Below are positions 1 through 6,745 of a stretch of 64,000 nucleotides of DNA, one piece after another (positions within the stretch are counted from its first letter, which is position 1; the number at the start of each line of letters is the position of its first letter). The translations under genes and the position numbers were made by a program. The DNA is from Parvibaculum sp039973015 (GTDB lineage: Bacteria; Pseudomonadota; Alphaproteobacteria; Parvibaculales; Parvibaculaceae). The stretch lies in assembly GCF_039973015.1 (NCBI RefSeq), contig NZ_JBDWLT010000008.1, forward strand, positions 372,001 through 436,000, given 5' to 3'. The notes beneath the pieces are model-generated. The model was given only the letters and a program-made list of their open reading frames with translations, had not been told where the DNA came from and searched no databases.

Positions 1-166
1 GCGTGTGCCAGCGCGGGTCGCGCCCGACCCGGCGAATGAGCCCCGCCGCCGCCTCGCGATAGAAGCGCAACGCTTCCACCGCGCCGATATCGCGCGCCAG
101 CCGCGTCTTCACCCGGCCGATCAGCGGCGCCTTGGCCATGATGACGAGTTGCGGGTCGAGCGACAC
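1..166 (-). CDS. DUF2064 / TIGR04282-family glycosyltransferase-like protein (partial)
   Basis: Only the N-terminus is inside the window; the gene runs off the left edge. Reading leftwards from a GTG at 166, the protein begins with a short lead and then MAKAPLIGRVKTRLA, the nucleotide-sugar-transferase-like signature of the DUF2064 family (AKxPxxGxxKTRL). An internal ATG at 139 is an alternative start. The GTG follows the stop codon of the upstream glycosyltransferase with no gap, so the two are almost certainly translated together. TIGR04282 and TIGR04283 proteins are commonly neighbours. The substrate is unknown. Confidence 0.8.
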   Translation of the reverse strand, partial: MSLDPQLVIMAKAPLIGRVKTRLARDIGAVEALRFYREAAAGLIRRVGRDPRWHT

Positions 167-862
167 CTAGGAATAGACCTTCGCGATCACTCGCGGCGGC
201 ACACGCAGATAATAAAGTGCGAGGCAGAAAAGATTGCGCAAGGAGCGCGCGGCGAAACCGTCGCGCAGGTAACGCGCGGGGCTCGTGACCGCGAGTGTGC
301 GGAGCATGACGAGCCTGCGGCGCGGAATGCGGCGCACGAGGTCCACATCCTCCATCAGCGGCAGGTCGCGAAAGCCGCCCGCCTTCTCATAGAGACGCCG
401 GTTGATCAGCAGCCCCTGGTCGCCATAGGGCAGCTTCATGAGCGCGCAGCGCAGCGCCACCATCTTCTCGATCAGCCGCGCCCAGCCGGAAAAATCATCC
501 AGCGCGAAGCGGAACGAGGCCGCCATCTCGCCATCGCGGAAGCGCCCGCTCTCGATCTGCTCGAAGAGCTTTTCGACTTCGGATACCCAGCCGGGTTCGA
601 GCACCGTGTCGGCATGAAGGAAGAGCAGCCAGTTGCCGCGCGCGGCCTTGGCCCCCGCCGCGAGCTGCGGCCCCCGTCCCTTCGGCGCGCGCACCAGCTT
701 CGCGCCCGCCGCCTCCACGATCTCCAGCGTCTCGTCGCTGGAGCCGCCATCGACCACGATCACTTCCTGCACGAGCCCGCGCACGGCGGCCGGCACCAGC
801 GGTGCCAATGTCCGGGTCAGGGTCTCTTCGGCATTCAGGGTCGGAATAATCACACTAAGCAT
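167..862 (-). CDS. TIGR04283-family family-2 glycosyltransferase
   Basis: A 231-aa GT-A fold glycosyltransferase. It opens with LSVIIPTLNAEETL and has IVVDGGSSDET (nucleotide-binding loop) and a DTVL motif in LLFLHADTVL (the DxD-like metal site). A C-terminal stretch with RNLFCLALYYLRV probably associates with the membrane. Length and motifs fit the TIGR04283 group rather than the larger processive GT2 enzymes. An in-frame ATG 27 bases upstream (889) is possible, but the family N-terminus matches the 862 start; no clear ribosome-binding site separates them. It forms a two-gene unit with the DUF2064 gene that follows immediately. The acceptor and sugar cannot be told from sequence. Confidence 0.85.
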   Translation of the reverse strand: MLSVIIPTLNAEETLTRTLAPLVPAAVRGLVQEVIVVDGGSSDETLEIVEAAGAKLVRAPKGRGPQLAAGAKAARGNWLLFLHADTVLEPGWVSEVEKLFEQIESGRFRDGEMAASFRFALDDFSGWARLIEKMVALRCALMKLPYGDQGLLINRRLYEKAGGFRDLPLMEDVDLVRRIPRRRLVMLRTLAVTSPARYLRDGFAARSLRNLFCLALYYLRVPPRVIAKVYS

Positions 863-917
863 GCGCGCACGATATCCGCAGCGCCGCATTTCTCAAAATG
901 GGGCCACTTCCCTGCCT

Positions 918-1313
918 TCAGCGCGGCCGGTGTTGCGTGTCCAGGCCCGCCGTGATGAAGAGGGCAGTAGCCGTCCCCTCGATATCGGCCGTGTGCCAGA
1001 CGCCCGGCTCGTTGACCGCATACTGGCCGGGTTCGAGCGTAACGGTCTTCGCCCCCTCCGGCGTCTCCTGATGCAGGACCATCCGCCCCGCCACGCAGAG
1101 CACGATCTCGGCGCCTTTCGGATGCATCTCCCAGCCCTCCCAGGGGCCTGTGAAACTGTGCATCGCGACAAGGCGGCCTTCCGCGCCGTCAGCGTCGTGA
1201 CGTGCGCCATAGGCCTCGTACCAGTCCATGCCGCCGGTGAAATCCGGCTGCACGCTGGCCTTGCCGCCGGGGCCCAGATGGACCGGATTCTTCGACATTT
1301 CGAGTGCGCTCAT
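918..1313 (-). CDS. Small cupin-domain protein
   Basis: A 131-aa single-domain cupin. The first motif is partly visible around EGWEMHPKGAEIVLCVAGRMVLH, with one His and one Glu that could bind metal. The second is around PGQYAVNEPGVWHTADIEG. The start at 1313 follows a good GGGAGACAGGA ribosome-binding site. Such stand-alone cupins include metal-dependent isomerases, dioxygenases and binding proteins, and the specific activity cannot be assigned. The gene is divergent from the radical SAM gene, leaving about 100 bp that holds the latter's promoter. Confidence 0.8.
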   Translation of the reverse strand: MSALEMSKNPVHLGPGGKASVQPDFTGGMDWYEAYGARHDADGAEGRLVAMHSFTGPWEGWEMHPKGAEIVLCVAGRMVLHQETPEGAKTVTLEPGQYAVNEPGVWHTADIEGTATALFITAGLDTQHRPR

Positions 1314-1378
1314 TCCTGTCTCCCTTTCTCCGCCTTCGCTGCCCCGGCAGTCTAGGGCGCGCGCGGGGCGTAAACAAT

Positions 1379-1410
1379 GTTCTTGTTATGTTCTCTTGTT
1401 CGGGTATACT
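1379..1410 (+). promoter_or_regulatory. Probable LexA (SOS) box overlapping a sigma70-type promoter
   Basis: GTTC at 1379-1382 and GTTC at 1390-1393 are separated by exactly 7 bases, the GTTC-N7-GTTC direct repeat recognised by alphaproteobacterial LexA. A third GTTC lies at 1398-1401. The box overlaps TTGTTA (1383-1388), a -35 candidate that sits 16 bases before TATACT (1405-1410), a good -10. LexA bound here would block polymerase. The predicted transcription start (about 1416-1418) coincides with the ATG at 1418. Motif and spacing are directly visible; regulation is inferred. Confidence 0.7.
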
Positions 1411-1417
1411 TATGCCC

Positions 1418-2647
1418 ATGACGACGAGTCGCGAAACAGCGCCCCCCGGCCACCCCGCGCAAACCGCCAATTCCCCGTTTGGCAACCGCGCGGCCAAGCG
1501 GCCCTACGGCTTCACGGACCATCGCCCTGTCACCCGCGGGGCGCCCCTCGTACCCCCGAGCGTCCGCAAGCCTGATCTGCCCGAGAGCGGCCGCCGTGGC
1601 CGGGGCGCGCTGACCAACAAGAGCGGCCGCTACGAGCCGCTTTCGCGCGAACTCGCCGATGATGGCTGGGACAATCTCGAAGACGTGCCCGCGCTGAAGA
1701 CGCAGGTCACGGAAGAGAGCCCGCGCCACATCATCACGCGCAATGCCTCGCCGGACATTCCCTTCGACCGCTCGATCAATGCCTATCGCGGCTGCGAGCA
1801 TGGCTGCGTCTACTGCTTCGCGCGGCCGACACATGCCTATATGGGGCTCTCGGCGGGTCTCGATTTCGAGAGCAAGCTCTTTGCCAAGCCCAATGCGGCG
1901 CAGCTTCTCGAAAAGGAACTTGCGAAGCCCGGCTATGAAGTCGCGCCCATCGCCATGGGCACGAACACGGACCCCTATCAGCCGATAGAGCAGCGCTACC
2001 GGATCACGCGGAGCCTTCTCGAAGTGCTCTCCACCTATAATCATCCGGTGACGATCCTGACGAAGTCCGCGCGGATCGTGCGCGACATCGACATTCTCTC
2101 CTCGCTCGCGGAGCGCAATCTCGTGCGTGTCGCGCTTTCGGTCACGACGCTCGACGCGAAGCTCGCCCGCGCTCTGGAGCCGCGCGCTTCCACGCCCGCG
2201 CGCCGCATCGAGGCGATAAAGCTCCTGTCGGATGCCGGTATCCCTGTCGGTGCGATGATCGCACCCGTCATCCCGGCGCTCAACGACATGGAGATCGAGA
2301 AGCTCCTCACCGGCGTCGCCTATGCGGGCGCGCGCGATGCCAACTTCGTCATCCTCCGCCTGCCGCTCGAAATCCGCGACATTTTCGTCGAGTGGTTGCA
2401 GGAACATGCACCGGACAAGGCCAATCATGTCATGTCGCTCATCCGCCAGATGCGCGGCGGCAAGGACTACGATGCGAAATGGGGCGAGCGGCAGGCCGGC
2501 ACCGGGCCTTATGCCTGGCAGATCGCGCGCCGCTTCGAACTCGCCACGAAGAAACTCGGCCTCGGCGACCGCTCGCGCGAGGGCCGCTCCCTCGACTGCT
2601 CGCAATTCCTCGTGCCCGGTCGCGGCAAACAGCTCGCGCTTCTCTGA
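1418..2647 (+). CDS. PA0069-family radical SAM protein (spore photoproduct lyase-like)
   Basis: A 409-aa radical SAM enzyme. The [4Fe-4S]/SAM motif CxxxCxxC is visible in RGCEHGCVYCFARP, preceded by the family-typical SINAYRGC and followed by GTNTDPYQPIE and TILTKS. The N-terminal about 100 residues are Pro/Gly/Arg-rich and probably disordered. Members of the PA0069/Rv2578c group resemble spore photoproduct lyase and are suspected DNA-repair proteins, but the reaction is not established. I chose ATG 1418 because a -10 element ends at 1410, which would make the mRNA leaderless. ATG 1412 is in frame, two codons earlier, and lacks a ribosome-binding site. The LexA-type box just upstream fits a damage-inducible repair role. 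Confidence 0.85.
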   Translation: MTTSRETAPPGHPAQTANSPFGNRAAKRPYGFTDHRPVTRGAPLVPPSVRKPDLPESGRRGRGALTNKSGRYEPLSRELADDGWDNLEDVPALKTQVTEESPRHIITRNASPDIPFDRSINAYRGCEHGCVYCFARPTHAYMGLSAGLDFESKLFAKPNAAQLLEKELAKPGYEVAPIAMGTNTDPYQPIEQRYRITRSLLEVLSTYNHPVTILTKSARIVRDIDILSSLAERNLVRVALSVTTLDAKLARALEPRASTPARRIEAIKLLSDAGIPVGAMIAPVIPALNDMEIEKLLTGVAYAGARDANFVILRLPLEIRDIFVEWLQEHAPDKANHVMSLIRQMRGGKDYDAKWGERQAGTGPYAWQIARRFELATKKLGLGDRSREGRSLDCSQFLVPGRGKQLALL

Positions 2648-2659
2648 AATTCAGTCCCC

Positions 2660-2675
2660 TCCCGGCCTGCCGGGA
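2660..2675. repeat. Short palindrome upstream of GIY-YIG gene 1
   Basis: TCCCGGC-CT-GCCGGGA is a perfect 7-bp stem with a 2-base loop, 12 bases after the radical SAM stop codon. It has the same CCCGGC/GCCGGG core as the dispersed palindromes elsewhere in the window. It could also act as a weak terminator, but no T-run follows. Confidence 0.6.
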
Positions 2676-2712
2676 AACCATGTGCGGAAACCATGTGCGG
2701 AAATCATGTGCG
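2674..2712 (+). repeat. Three tandem copies of a 13-bp repeat
   Basis: GAAACCATGTGCG occurs at 2674-2686 and 2687-2699, and with one change at 2700-2712. The array joins the preceding palindrome to the first GIY-YIG gene. Because 13 is not a multiple of 3, the ATG in each copy falls in a different reading frame. The second one (2693) is in frame with the nuclease gene downstream. Confidence 0.85.
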
Positions 2713-2725
2713 GAACGGCAAACAG

Positions 2726-3046
2726 ATGAGCTACTTCGTTTACATCCTGACAGACCAGAGAGACGGCCCCCTCCATATCGGCGTGACGAACGACATCGCG
2801 CGCCGTGCATGGGAGCGCCACGAATATCGCCATGCGCATGGGCATGGAAATCGCGATGATAGAGGTGCCCGCTTCACCGAGCGATATGGTGTGCGCCGTC
2901 TCGTCTATGCCGAAACCCATGACGACGCCGAGCAGGCAATCAAGCGCGAAAAGGCGCTGAAAGCGTGGAAGGACGACTGGAAGATCGAACTGATCGAAGG
3001 CGCCAATCCCGAATGGGACGACCTGACGGAGACGCTGGGCCGGTAA
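2726..3046 (+). CDS. GIY-YIG nuclease domain protein 1 (UPF0213-like)
   Basis: A 106-aa single-domain GIY-YIG protein. The YFVYIL motif is followed by HIGVTNDIARRAWEH-type sequence; here the second half is IG-V where YVGIT is usual. An AIKREKALKAWKDDWKI segment carries the usual RExxLK signature. The catalytic Arg (RRAWERH) and a C-terminal Glu region are retained. ATG 2726 gives the family-typical N-terminus; ATG 2693, inside the 13-bp repeats, would add 11 residues. Family members are structure-like nucleases of unclear role. Here the gene sits next to a second copy and to palindromic repeats, unlike ordinary housekeeping neighbours. Catalytic activity is not proven. Confidence 0.85.
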   Translation: MSYFVYILTDQRDGPLHIGVTNDIARRAWERHEYRHAHGHGNRDDRGARFTERYGVRRLVYAETHDDAEQAIKREKALKAWKDDWKIELIEGANPEWDDLTETLGR

Positions 3047-3096
3047 GGGTTGGTGCACGCGAAGGCGCGAAGACGCGAGGTGTTCAAAAAATAACA

Positions 3097-3126
3097 TGTC
3101 ACCCCCGGGCTTGACCCGGGGGTCCA
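3097..3126 (+). repeat. Palindromic repeat, left copy of an inverted pair
   Basis: TGTCACCCCCGGGC followed by TTGACCCGGGGGTCCA forms a long GC stem (CCCCCGGG/CCCGGGGG). A nearly identical copy in reverse orientation lies at 3470-3499, on the other side of GIY-YIG gene 2. It belongs to the dispersed palindrome family of the window, whose arms read TGTCAYCC at one end and GGGWCCCA or GGGGTCCA at the other. Confidence 0.85.
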
Positions 3127-3145
3127 GGGGCTCCGGGTGTGGCGC

Positions 3146-3433
3146 ATGAAGGACTATTACGTCTACATCCTCGCGAATGGTCGAAATGGAACGCTTTACG
3201 TCGGTATAACCAACGACATTCAGCGCCGCGTCTCCGAGCATCGTGAAGAAATCGATAAAGGGTTCACGAGCCGGTACGGCGTAAAGCATCTCGTCTGGTA
3301 CGAAGTGCATAGCGAAGCGCGAGCGGCGATCCAGCGGGAGAAAAATCTCAAGCATTGGCCGCGGGCATGGAAGGTTGCCCTCATTGAGGAGACGAACCAC
3401 GCATGGCGCGACCTCTACCCGGAGCTATTTTGA
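3146..3433 (+). CDS. GIY-YIG nuclease domain protein 2 (UPF0213-like)
   Basis: A 95-aa GIY-YIG protein with all core motifs: YYVYIL, TLYVGITNDIQRRVSEH (catalytic Arg), FTSRYGVKHLVWYE and AAIQREKNLKHW. It is clearly related to the gene 100 bases upstream but too diverged to be a recent duplicate. ATG 3146 gives the standard MKDYYVYIL start; 3137 is also in frame. The gene lies between two inverted palindromes (3097-3126 and 3470-3499), 20 bases from the left one and 37 bases from the right one. That layout suggests the nuclease and repeats move or evolve as a unit. The role is inferred and not shown. Confidence 0.87.
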   Translation: MKDYYVYILANGRNGTLYVGITNDIQRRVSEHREEIDKGFTSRYGVKHLVWYEVHSEARAAIQREKNLKHWPRAWKVALIEETNHAWRDLYPELF

Positions 3434-3469
3434 GTTGTGCGAAGAGAGACGCCGCCTGCCGGCGGCTTT

Positions 3470-3499
3470 TGGACCCCCGGGTCAAGCCCGGGGGAGACA
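3470..3499 (-). repeat. Palindromic repeat, right copy of an inverted pair
   Basis: TGGACCCCCGGGTC followed by AAGCCCGGGGGAGACA is the reverse complement of the 3097-3126 element with one or two changes. About 20 bases further on, CTCGCCGGGATGACG (around 3520-3534) looks like a half copy of the same family. Confidence 0.85.
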
Positions 3500-3597
3500 T
3501 GACAATGGTGAAACGGCCCTCGCCGGGATGACGCCTTGGTTTTGAACAGAGTCAGAGAAATAGAGACTTCTCAAAACTTGCCCCCTTCCCCCTCGCC

Positions 3598-4350
3598 ATG
3601 ACTCGCGGCACACTCGCGCCCATGCCACCCGCTCCAAAAAAACCGGCAGGAAAGCCGAAAGCAAAGCCCGTCCTCGCAATGCCGGACTACGCCATCGAGA
3701 CGGAAGAAGGTGCGCCCGCGCGTCTCGTCTGCGGCGTCGATGAGGCGGGGCGCGGCCCTCTCGCGGGGCCGGTCGTTGCCGCCGCGGTCATCATCGACAT
3801 GTCGAACTGCCCGGACGGGCTCAACGATTCCAAAAAGCTCGACGCCCGCCGCCGCGAGGAACTCTTCGCCGCGCTCGCGGATTGCGCGGAAATCGGCGTC
3901 GGCATAGCCAGCGTCGAGGAGATTGACGAGATCAACATCCTGCAGGCGACCATGCTCGCCATGACGCGCGCCGTCGCTAGCCTCCCCCGCGCGCCGCATG
4001 TCGCGCTCATCGACGGCAATCGCTGTCCGCAAGGTCTCGCCTGTTCGTCCCGCGCGGTTGTCGGGGGCGATGCGCTCGCCCTTTCCATCGCCGCCGCTTC
4101 CATTGCGGCCAAGGTCACGCGCGACCGGCTGATGCACGAACTGGCCAACGCCCATCCCGGTTACGGCTTCGAACGCCACATGGGATATGGCACGCCGCAG
4201 CATCTCGATGCGCTTTCGCGCCTCGGGGCGACACCGGCGCACCGCCGCAGCTTCGCGCCCATACGCAAGATATTGAGTCCCGGCCTCGACAAGGGACTCG
4301 ATATTGTGTCCAACGAATCTGTTAACCTATTGATTCAAAAGAATTATTGA
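3598..4350 (+). CDS. rnhB: Ribonuclease HII
   Basis: A 250-aa RNase HII that cuts the RNA strand of RNA-DNA hybrids, including single ribonucleotides in DNA. The hallmark DEAGRGPLAGPVVAAAV holds the first two acidic catalytic residues, and LIDGNRCP and ARVTRDRLM-type sequence (KVTRDRLM) follow as expected. The first about 40 residues are a Pro/Lys-rich extension, and ATG 3622 is an alternative start. The last about 25 residues (after FAPIRKI) go beyond the usual family end and overlap a region dense in GANTC sites in front of ccrM, so the ccrM promoter probably lies partly within rnhB. The rnhB-ccrM pair is a common arrangement in alphaproteobacteria. Confidence 0.93.
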   Translation: MTRGTLAPMPPAPKKPAGKPKAKPVLAMPDYAIETEEGAPARLVCGVDEAGRGPLAGPVVAAAVIIDMSNCPDGLNDSKKLDARRREELFAALADCAEIGVGIASVEEIDEINILQATMLAMTRAVASLPRAPHVALIDGNRCPQGLACSSRAVVGGDALALSIAAASIAAKVTRDRLMHELANAHPGYGFERHMGYGTPQHLDALSRLGATPAHRRSFAPIRKILSPGLDKGLDIVSNESVNLLIQKNY

Positions 4351-4370
4351 CCGCGAATCCCCTCTGACTC
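4275..4370. promoter_or_regulatory. Cluster of six GANTC (CcrM) sites upstream of ccrM
   Basis: GANTC sites occur at 4275-4279, 4295-4299, 4315-4319, 4332-4336, 4355-4359 and 4366-4370: six in 96 bp, where one per 256 bp is expected at equal base composition. The first two lie in opposite arms of an imperfect inverted repeat (ATATTGAGTCCC and GGGACTCGATAT). A promoter candidate is TTGACC (4347-4352) and CATGAT (4370-4375), 17 bases apart. In Caulobacter, methylation of GANTC sites in the ccrM leader represses ccrM, and the same logic is inferred here. Confidence 0.7.
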
Positions 4371-4407
4371 ATGATCGCCGCCTTGTCATTTTCGAGGGGT
4401 AGATCGA

Positions 4408-5517
4408 GTGGGGCGCGTCAGCGACAAGCCGGGCACTAAAAAAGAGAATCCGGCTGAAATCATCATTCAGGGCGACAGCATCGAGGCAATGAACGCATTG
4501 CCCGAAAAGTCCGTGGACCTCATCTTCGCGGACCCGCCCTACAACCTTCAGCTTGGCGGCGATCTCACGCGGCCCGACCAGTCCAGGGTCGATGCCGTCA
4601 ACGACGAGTGGGACAAGTTCGCGAGCTTCCAGGTCTATGACGAATTCACCCGCGCCTGGATGACGGCCGCGCGCCGCATCCTGAAAGATACCGGCGCGAT
4701 CTGGGTCATCGGCTCCTATCACAACATCTTCCGTGTCGGCGCGACGTTGCAGGATCTCGGCTACTGGATCATGAACGATGTGATCTGGCGCAAGTCGAAC
4801 CCGATGCCGAATTTTCGCGGCACGCGCTTCACCAATGCGCATGAAACGCTCATCTGGGCGGTGCGCGATGCGGACCAGAAGAAATATACCTTCAACTATG
4901 ACGCCATGAAGGCGCTCAACGAAGACCTGCAGATGCGCTCCGACTGGACGCTGCCGATCTGCACAGGCGGCGAGCGGCTGAAAGATGACGAAGGCGGCAA
5001 GGCGCATCCGACGCAGAAGCCGGAATCCCTTCTCCACCGCGTTCTTCTCGCGACGACCAATCCGGGCGACACGGTTCTCGATCCCTTCTTCGGCACCGGC
5101 ACGACGGGCGCCGTTGCCAAGAAGCTCGGCCGCAAGTTCATCGGCATCGAACGCGAGCAGCGTTACATCAAGGTCGCGCGCGAGCGCATCCGTCAGATCA
5201 AGCCGGGCGCGGCGGAAGACCTGAAAGTCACGACCTCGAAGAAGGCCGAGCCCCGTGTGCCCTTCGGCACCATTGTCGAGCGCGGCCTGCTCGAACCCGG
5301 CGTCACGCTTTACGATCCGCAGCGCCGCCACGCCGCGCGCGTCCGCGCCGACGGTTCGCTCGTCTGCCGCGATGCGACGGGCTCGATCCACAAGATCGGC
5401 GCGCATGTGCAAGGGCTCGAAGCCTGCAACGGCTGGACCTTCTGGCACTTCAAGACGGACGGCAAACTCAAGCCCATCGACATCCTGCGCCAGAAGGTGC
5501 GCGCGGAGATGGGGTGA
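4408..5517 (+). CDS. ccrM: Cell-cycle adenine-N6 DNA methyltransferase CcrM (GANTC)
   Basis: A 369-aa beta-class N6-adenine methyltransferase. The catalytic DPPY is at about residues 42-45 and the SAM-binding FGTGTTG at about 228-234, the order that defines the beta class. A C-terminal domain from about residue 285 (VPFGTIVERGLLEPG) is characteristic of CcrM and absent from most restriction methyltransferases. Length matches Caulobacter CcrM (358 aa). The start is GTG 4408, with GAGGGG 8 bases ahead. No restriction partner is nearby, consistent with an epigenetic cell-cycle regulator. The upstream GANTC cluster suggests the gene senses its own methylation state. Confidence 0.95.
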   Translation: MGRVSDKPGTKKENPAEIIIQGDSIEAMNALPEKSVDLIFADPPYNLQLGGDLTRPDQSRVDAVNDEWDKFASFQVYDEFTRAWMTAARRILKDTGAIWVIGSYHNIFRVGATLQDLGYWIMNDVIWRKSNPMPNFRGTRFTNAHETLIWAVRDADQKKYTFNYDAMKALNEDLQMRSDWTLPICTGGERLKDDEGGKAHPTQKPESLLHRVLLATTNPGDTVLDPFFGTGTTGAVAKKLGRKFIGIEREQRYIKVARERIRQIKPGAAEDLKVTTSKKAEPRVPFGTIVERGLLEPGVTLYDPQRRHAARVRADGSLVCRDATGSIHKIGAHVQGLEACNGWTFWHFKTDGKLKPIDILRQKVRAEMG

Positions 5518-5523
5518 GAGGCG

Positions 5524-5561
5524 GTTCGCGTGAGCGAACGAAAAGGTCCGGTGGACCTTTT
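5524..5561. terminator. Hairpins after ccrM
   Basis: Two adjacent stem-loops follow the stop codon. GTTCGC-GTGA-GCGAAC (5524-5539) is followed by AAAAGGTCC-GGT-GGACCTTTT (5541-5561), a perfect 9-bp stem ending in four T residues. The second has an A-run before and a T-run after, so it could terminate in either direction. Confidence 0.7.
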
Positions 5562-5843
5562 CGAGCCTCGAACGCCCTGAGCCATGCGAAGGGCCGGGCA
5601 AGCCACACCCTCCTTCGTCATTGCGAGGAGCGCAAACCAAAACAAAATGTCATCCCGGCACTCGTTGCCGGGACCCAATCCACCTCACTGCAAGAACGAA
5701 CGGCCAATGGGTCCCGGGAATAAATCCCGGGATGACACTTCTATTTTTAGCTCTCGCCGAAGACACCAAAAATCGTCCTTATACAAAATAAATTTCATTA
5801 AGACGTAGTCGGCACCCAGCCCACACCAGTGAGATAGGTCAGT
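5562..5843. other. Gene-free gap with inverted repeat pair
   Basis: No coding region is supported here. The stretch holds a leftover of simple sequence, the inverted pair of dispersed palindromes described at 5648-5737, and then an AT-richer stretch that leads into the end of the minus-strand membrane protein gene. Confidence 0.6.
5648..5737. repeat. Composite of two inverted dispersed palindromes
   Basis: Copy 1 (5648-5677, plus) reads TGTCATCCCGGCA, CTCGT, TGCCGGGACCCA. Copy 2 (5708-5737, minus) reads, in its own orientation, TGTCATCCCGGGA, TTTAT, TCCCGGGACCCA. Each is a strong hairpin and the two face each other across a 30-base spacer, the layout of REPIN/BIME elements in gammaproteobacteria. 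Copy 2 and its outer flank (ACCCATTGG) match the element at 47573-47601 almost base for base. Confidence 0.88.
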
Positions 5844-6680
5844 TCATTCAGGTTCGGACGATGGCAGCCTGTGGACGAACTTTGAGAAACGACGCTCGAG
5901 ATGCTGCCCCATCCAGTGCACCCACATTGCCGGCCCACACCAGACTAGGAGAACTATTGCAACAGCTAAGGGCAGCCCATTCTCCCACCACTGAACGTGT
6001 AAGACTGCGTATAGGACAGGAAACAAAGCTATCTCCAGAACAAAGATAAACGCAGTGTTCCCATGTTCTCGCAAATGCCGGTACGAATCGCTTAAGTCGG
6101 CCTCGAAGTTCACGATAGTTTTTTCCGACCCGTCCTCATCGTCGCTCGCTATTTTTTCAGTAGACTGAATAGAGCGTCGTTTGGCCAGTTTATTTAGATA
6201 TGCATAGACAATACTGGCTTCATACCCTTCCTTGAACCCGAATCTCCCCTGAACGTGCGAGCGCCAAATTCGCCAACCTTGGAATACACAAAACAGAAGG
6301 GTGGCGAGAAGGGCGGGAACATAAAAGCCACTCCATACCAGAGTGGAGAGCACGACTGCAGCAACTAGCGTGATGGCATAAGGGCTTTGCCACAATGAAA
6401 CGCTATGACCATTTCTGTCCGTGAAATCTAGCACTCTGGTCGCATGAAAAACTAAGATTGGGTAGGACGCGAAATAGCAATAGAGAGATCCCAGCAATAT
6501 CCAAAAAATTAGATGGGGAGCCCCAAAGCTTTCCGTTCCCATCGCCACGAATTTTTCAACCCCAGCAGACTGCAGAAGGGGGCTGGTTTCGTACAACCAA
6601 GCGACAAACAGCATTCCTGCTATTGATGGCATTAGATATCTGACTAGGTAATTTTCCCACCACCTTGTTATACCAGACAT
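5844..6680 (-). CDS. Unrecognised multi-pass membrane protein
   Basis: A 278-aa protein I cannot assign to a family. Hydrophobic stretches suggest about six membrane segments: around residues 15-30, 57-80, 105-120, 122-140, and two near the C-terminus (about 210-228 and 235-256). A charged, Asp/Ser-rich cytoplasmic loop lies between (about 155-205, with SDDEDGSEKT). A good AGGAG ribosome-binding site precedes the ATG at 6680. Its DNA is visibly richer in A+T than every neighbour and its codon use differs, which suggests recent acquisition. It stands alone between an inverted repeat pair and mutY. Confidence 0.75.
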   Translation of the reverse strand: MSGITRWWENYLVRYLMPSIAGMLFVAWLYETSPLLQSAGVEKFVAMGTESFGAPHLIFWILLGSLYCYFASYPILVFHATRVLDFTDRNGHSVSLWQSPYAITLVAAVVLSTLVWSGFYVPALLATLLFCVFQGWRIWRSHVQGRFGFKEGYEASIVYAYLNKLAKRRSIQSTEKIASDDEDGSEKTIVNFEADLSDSYRHLREHGNTAFIFVLEIALFPVLYAVLHVQWWENGLPLAVAIVLLVWCGPAMWVHWMGQHLERRFSKFVHRLPSSEPE

Positions 6681-6745
6681 TCCGCTCTCCTATTTCCTCC
6701 GTACAGAAACAAGATTGTACGCAGAATATATCGAGGCAGACAATC

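Noticed and set aside
2674..2712. Possible CRISPR-like array
   Set aside because: Direct 13-bp repeats with no spacers; a simple tandem repeat.
3146..3433. GIY-YIG gene 2 as a homing endonuclease in an intron or intein
   Set aside because: It is intergenic, with no split host gene, intron structure or DNA-binding extension.
4321..4340. CtrA box upstream of ccrM
   Set aside because: TTAACC at 4322 is only a half site. The second TTAA seven bases later is absent (ATTC), so direct CtrA control cannot be claimed.
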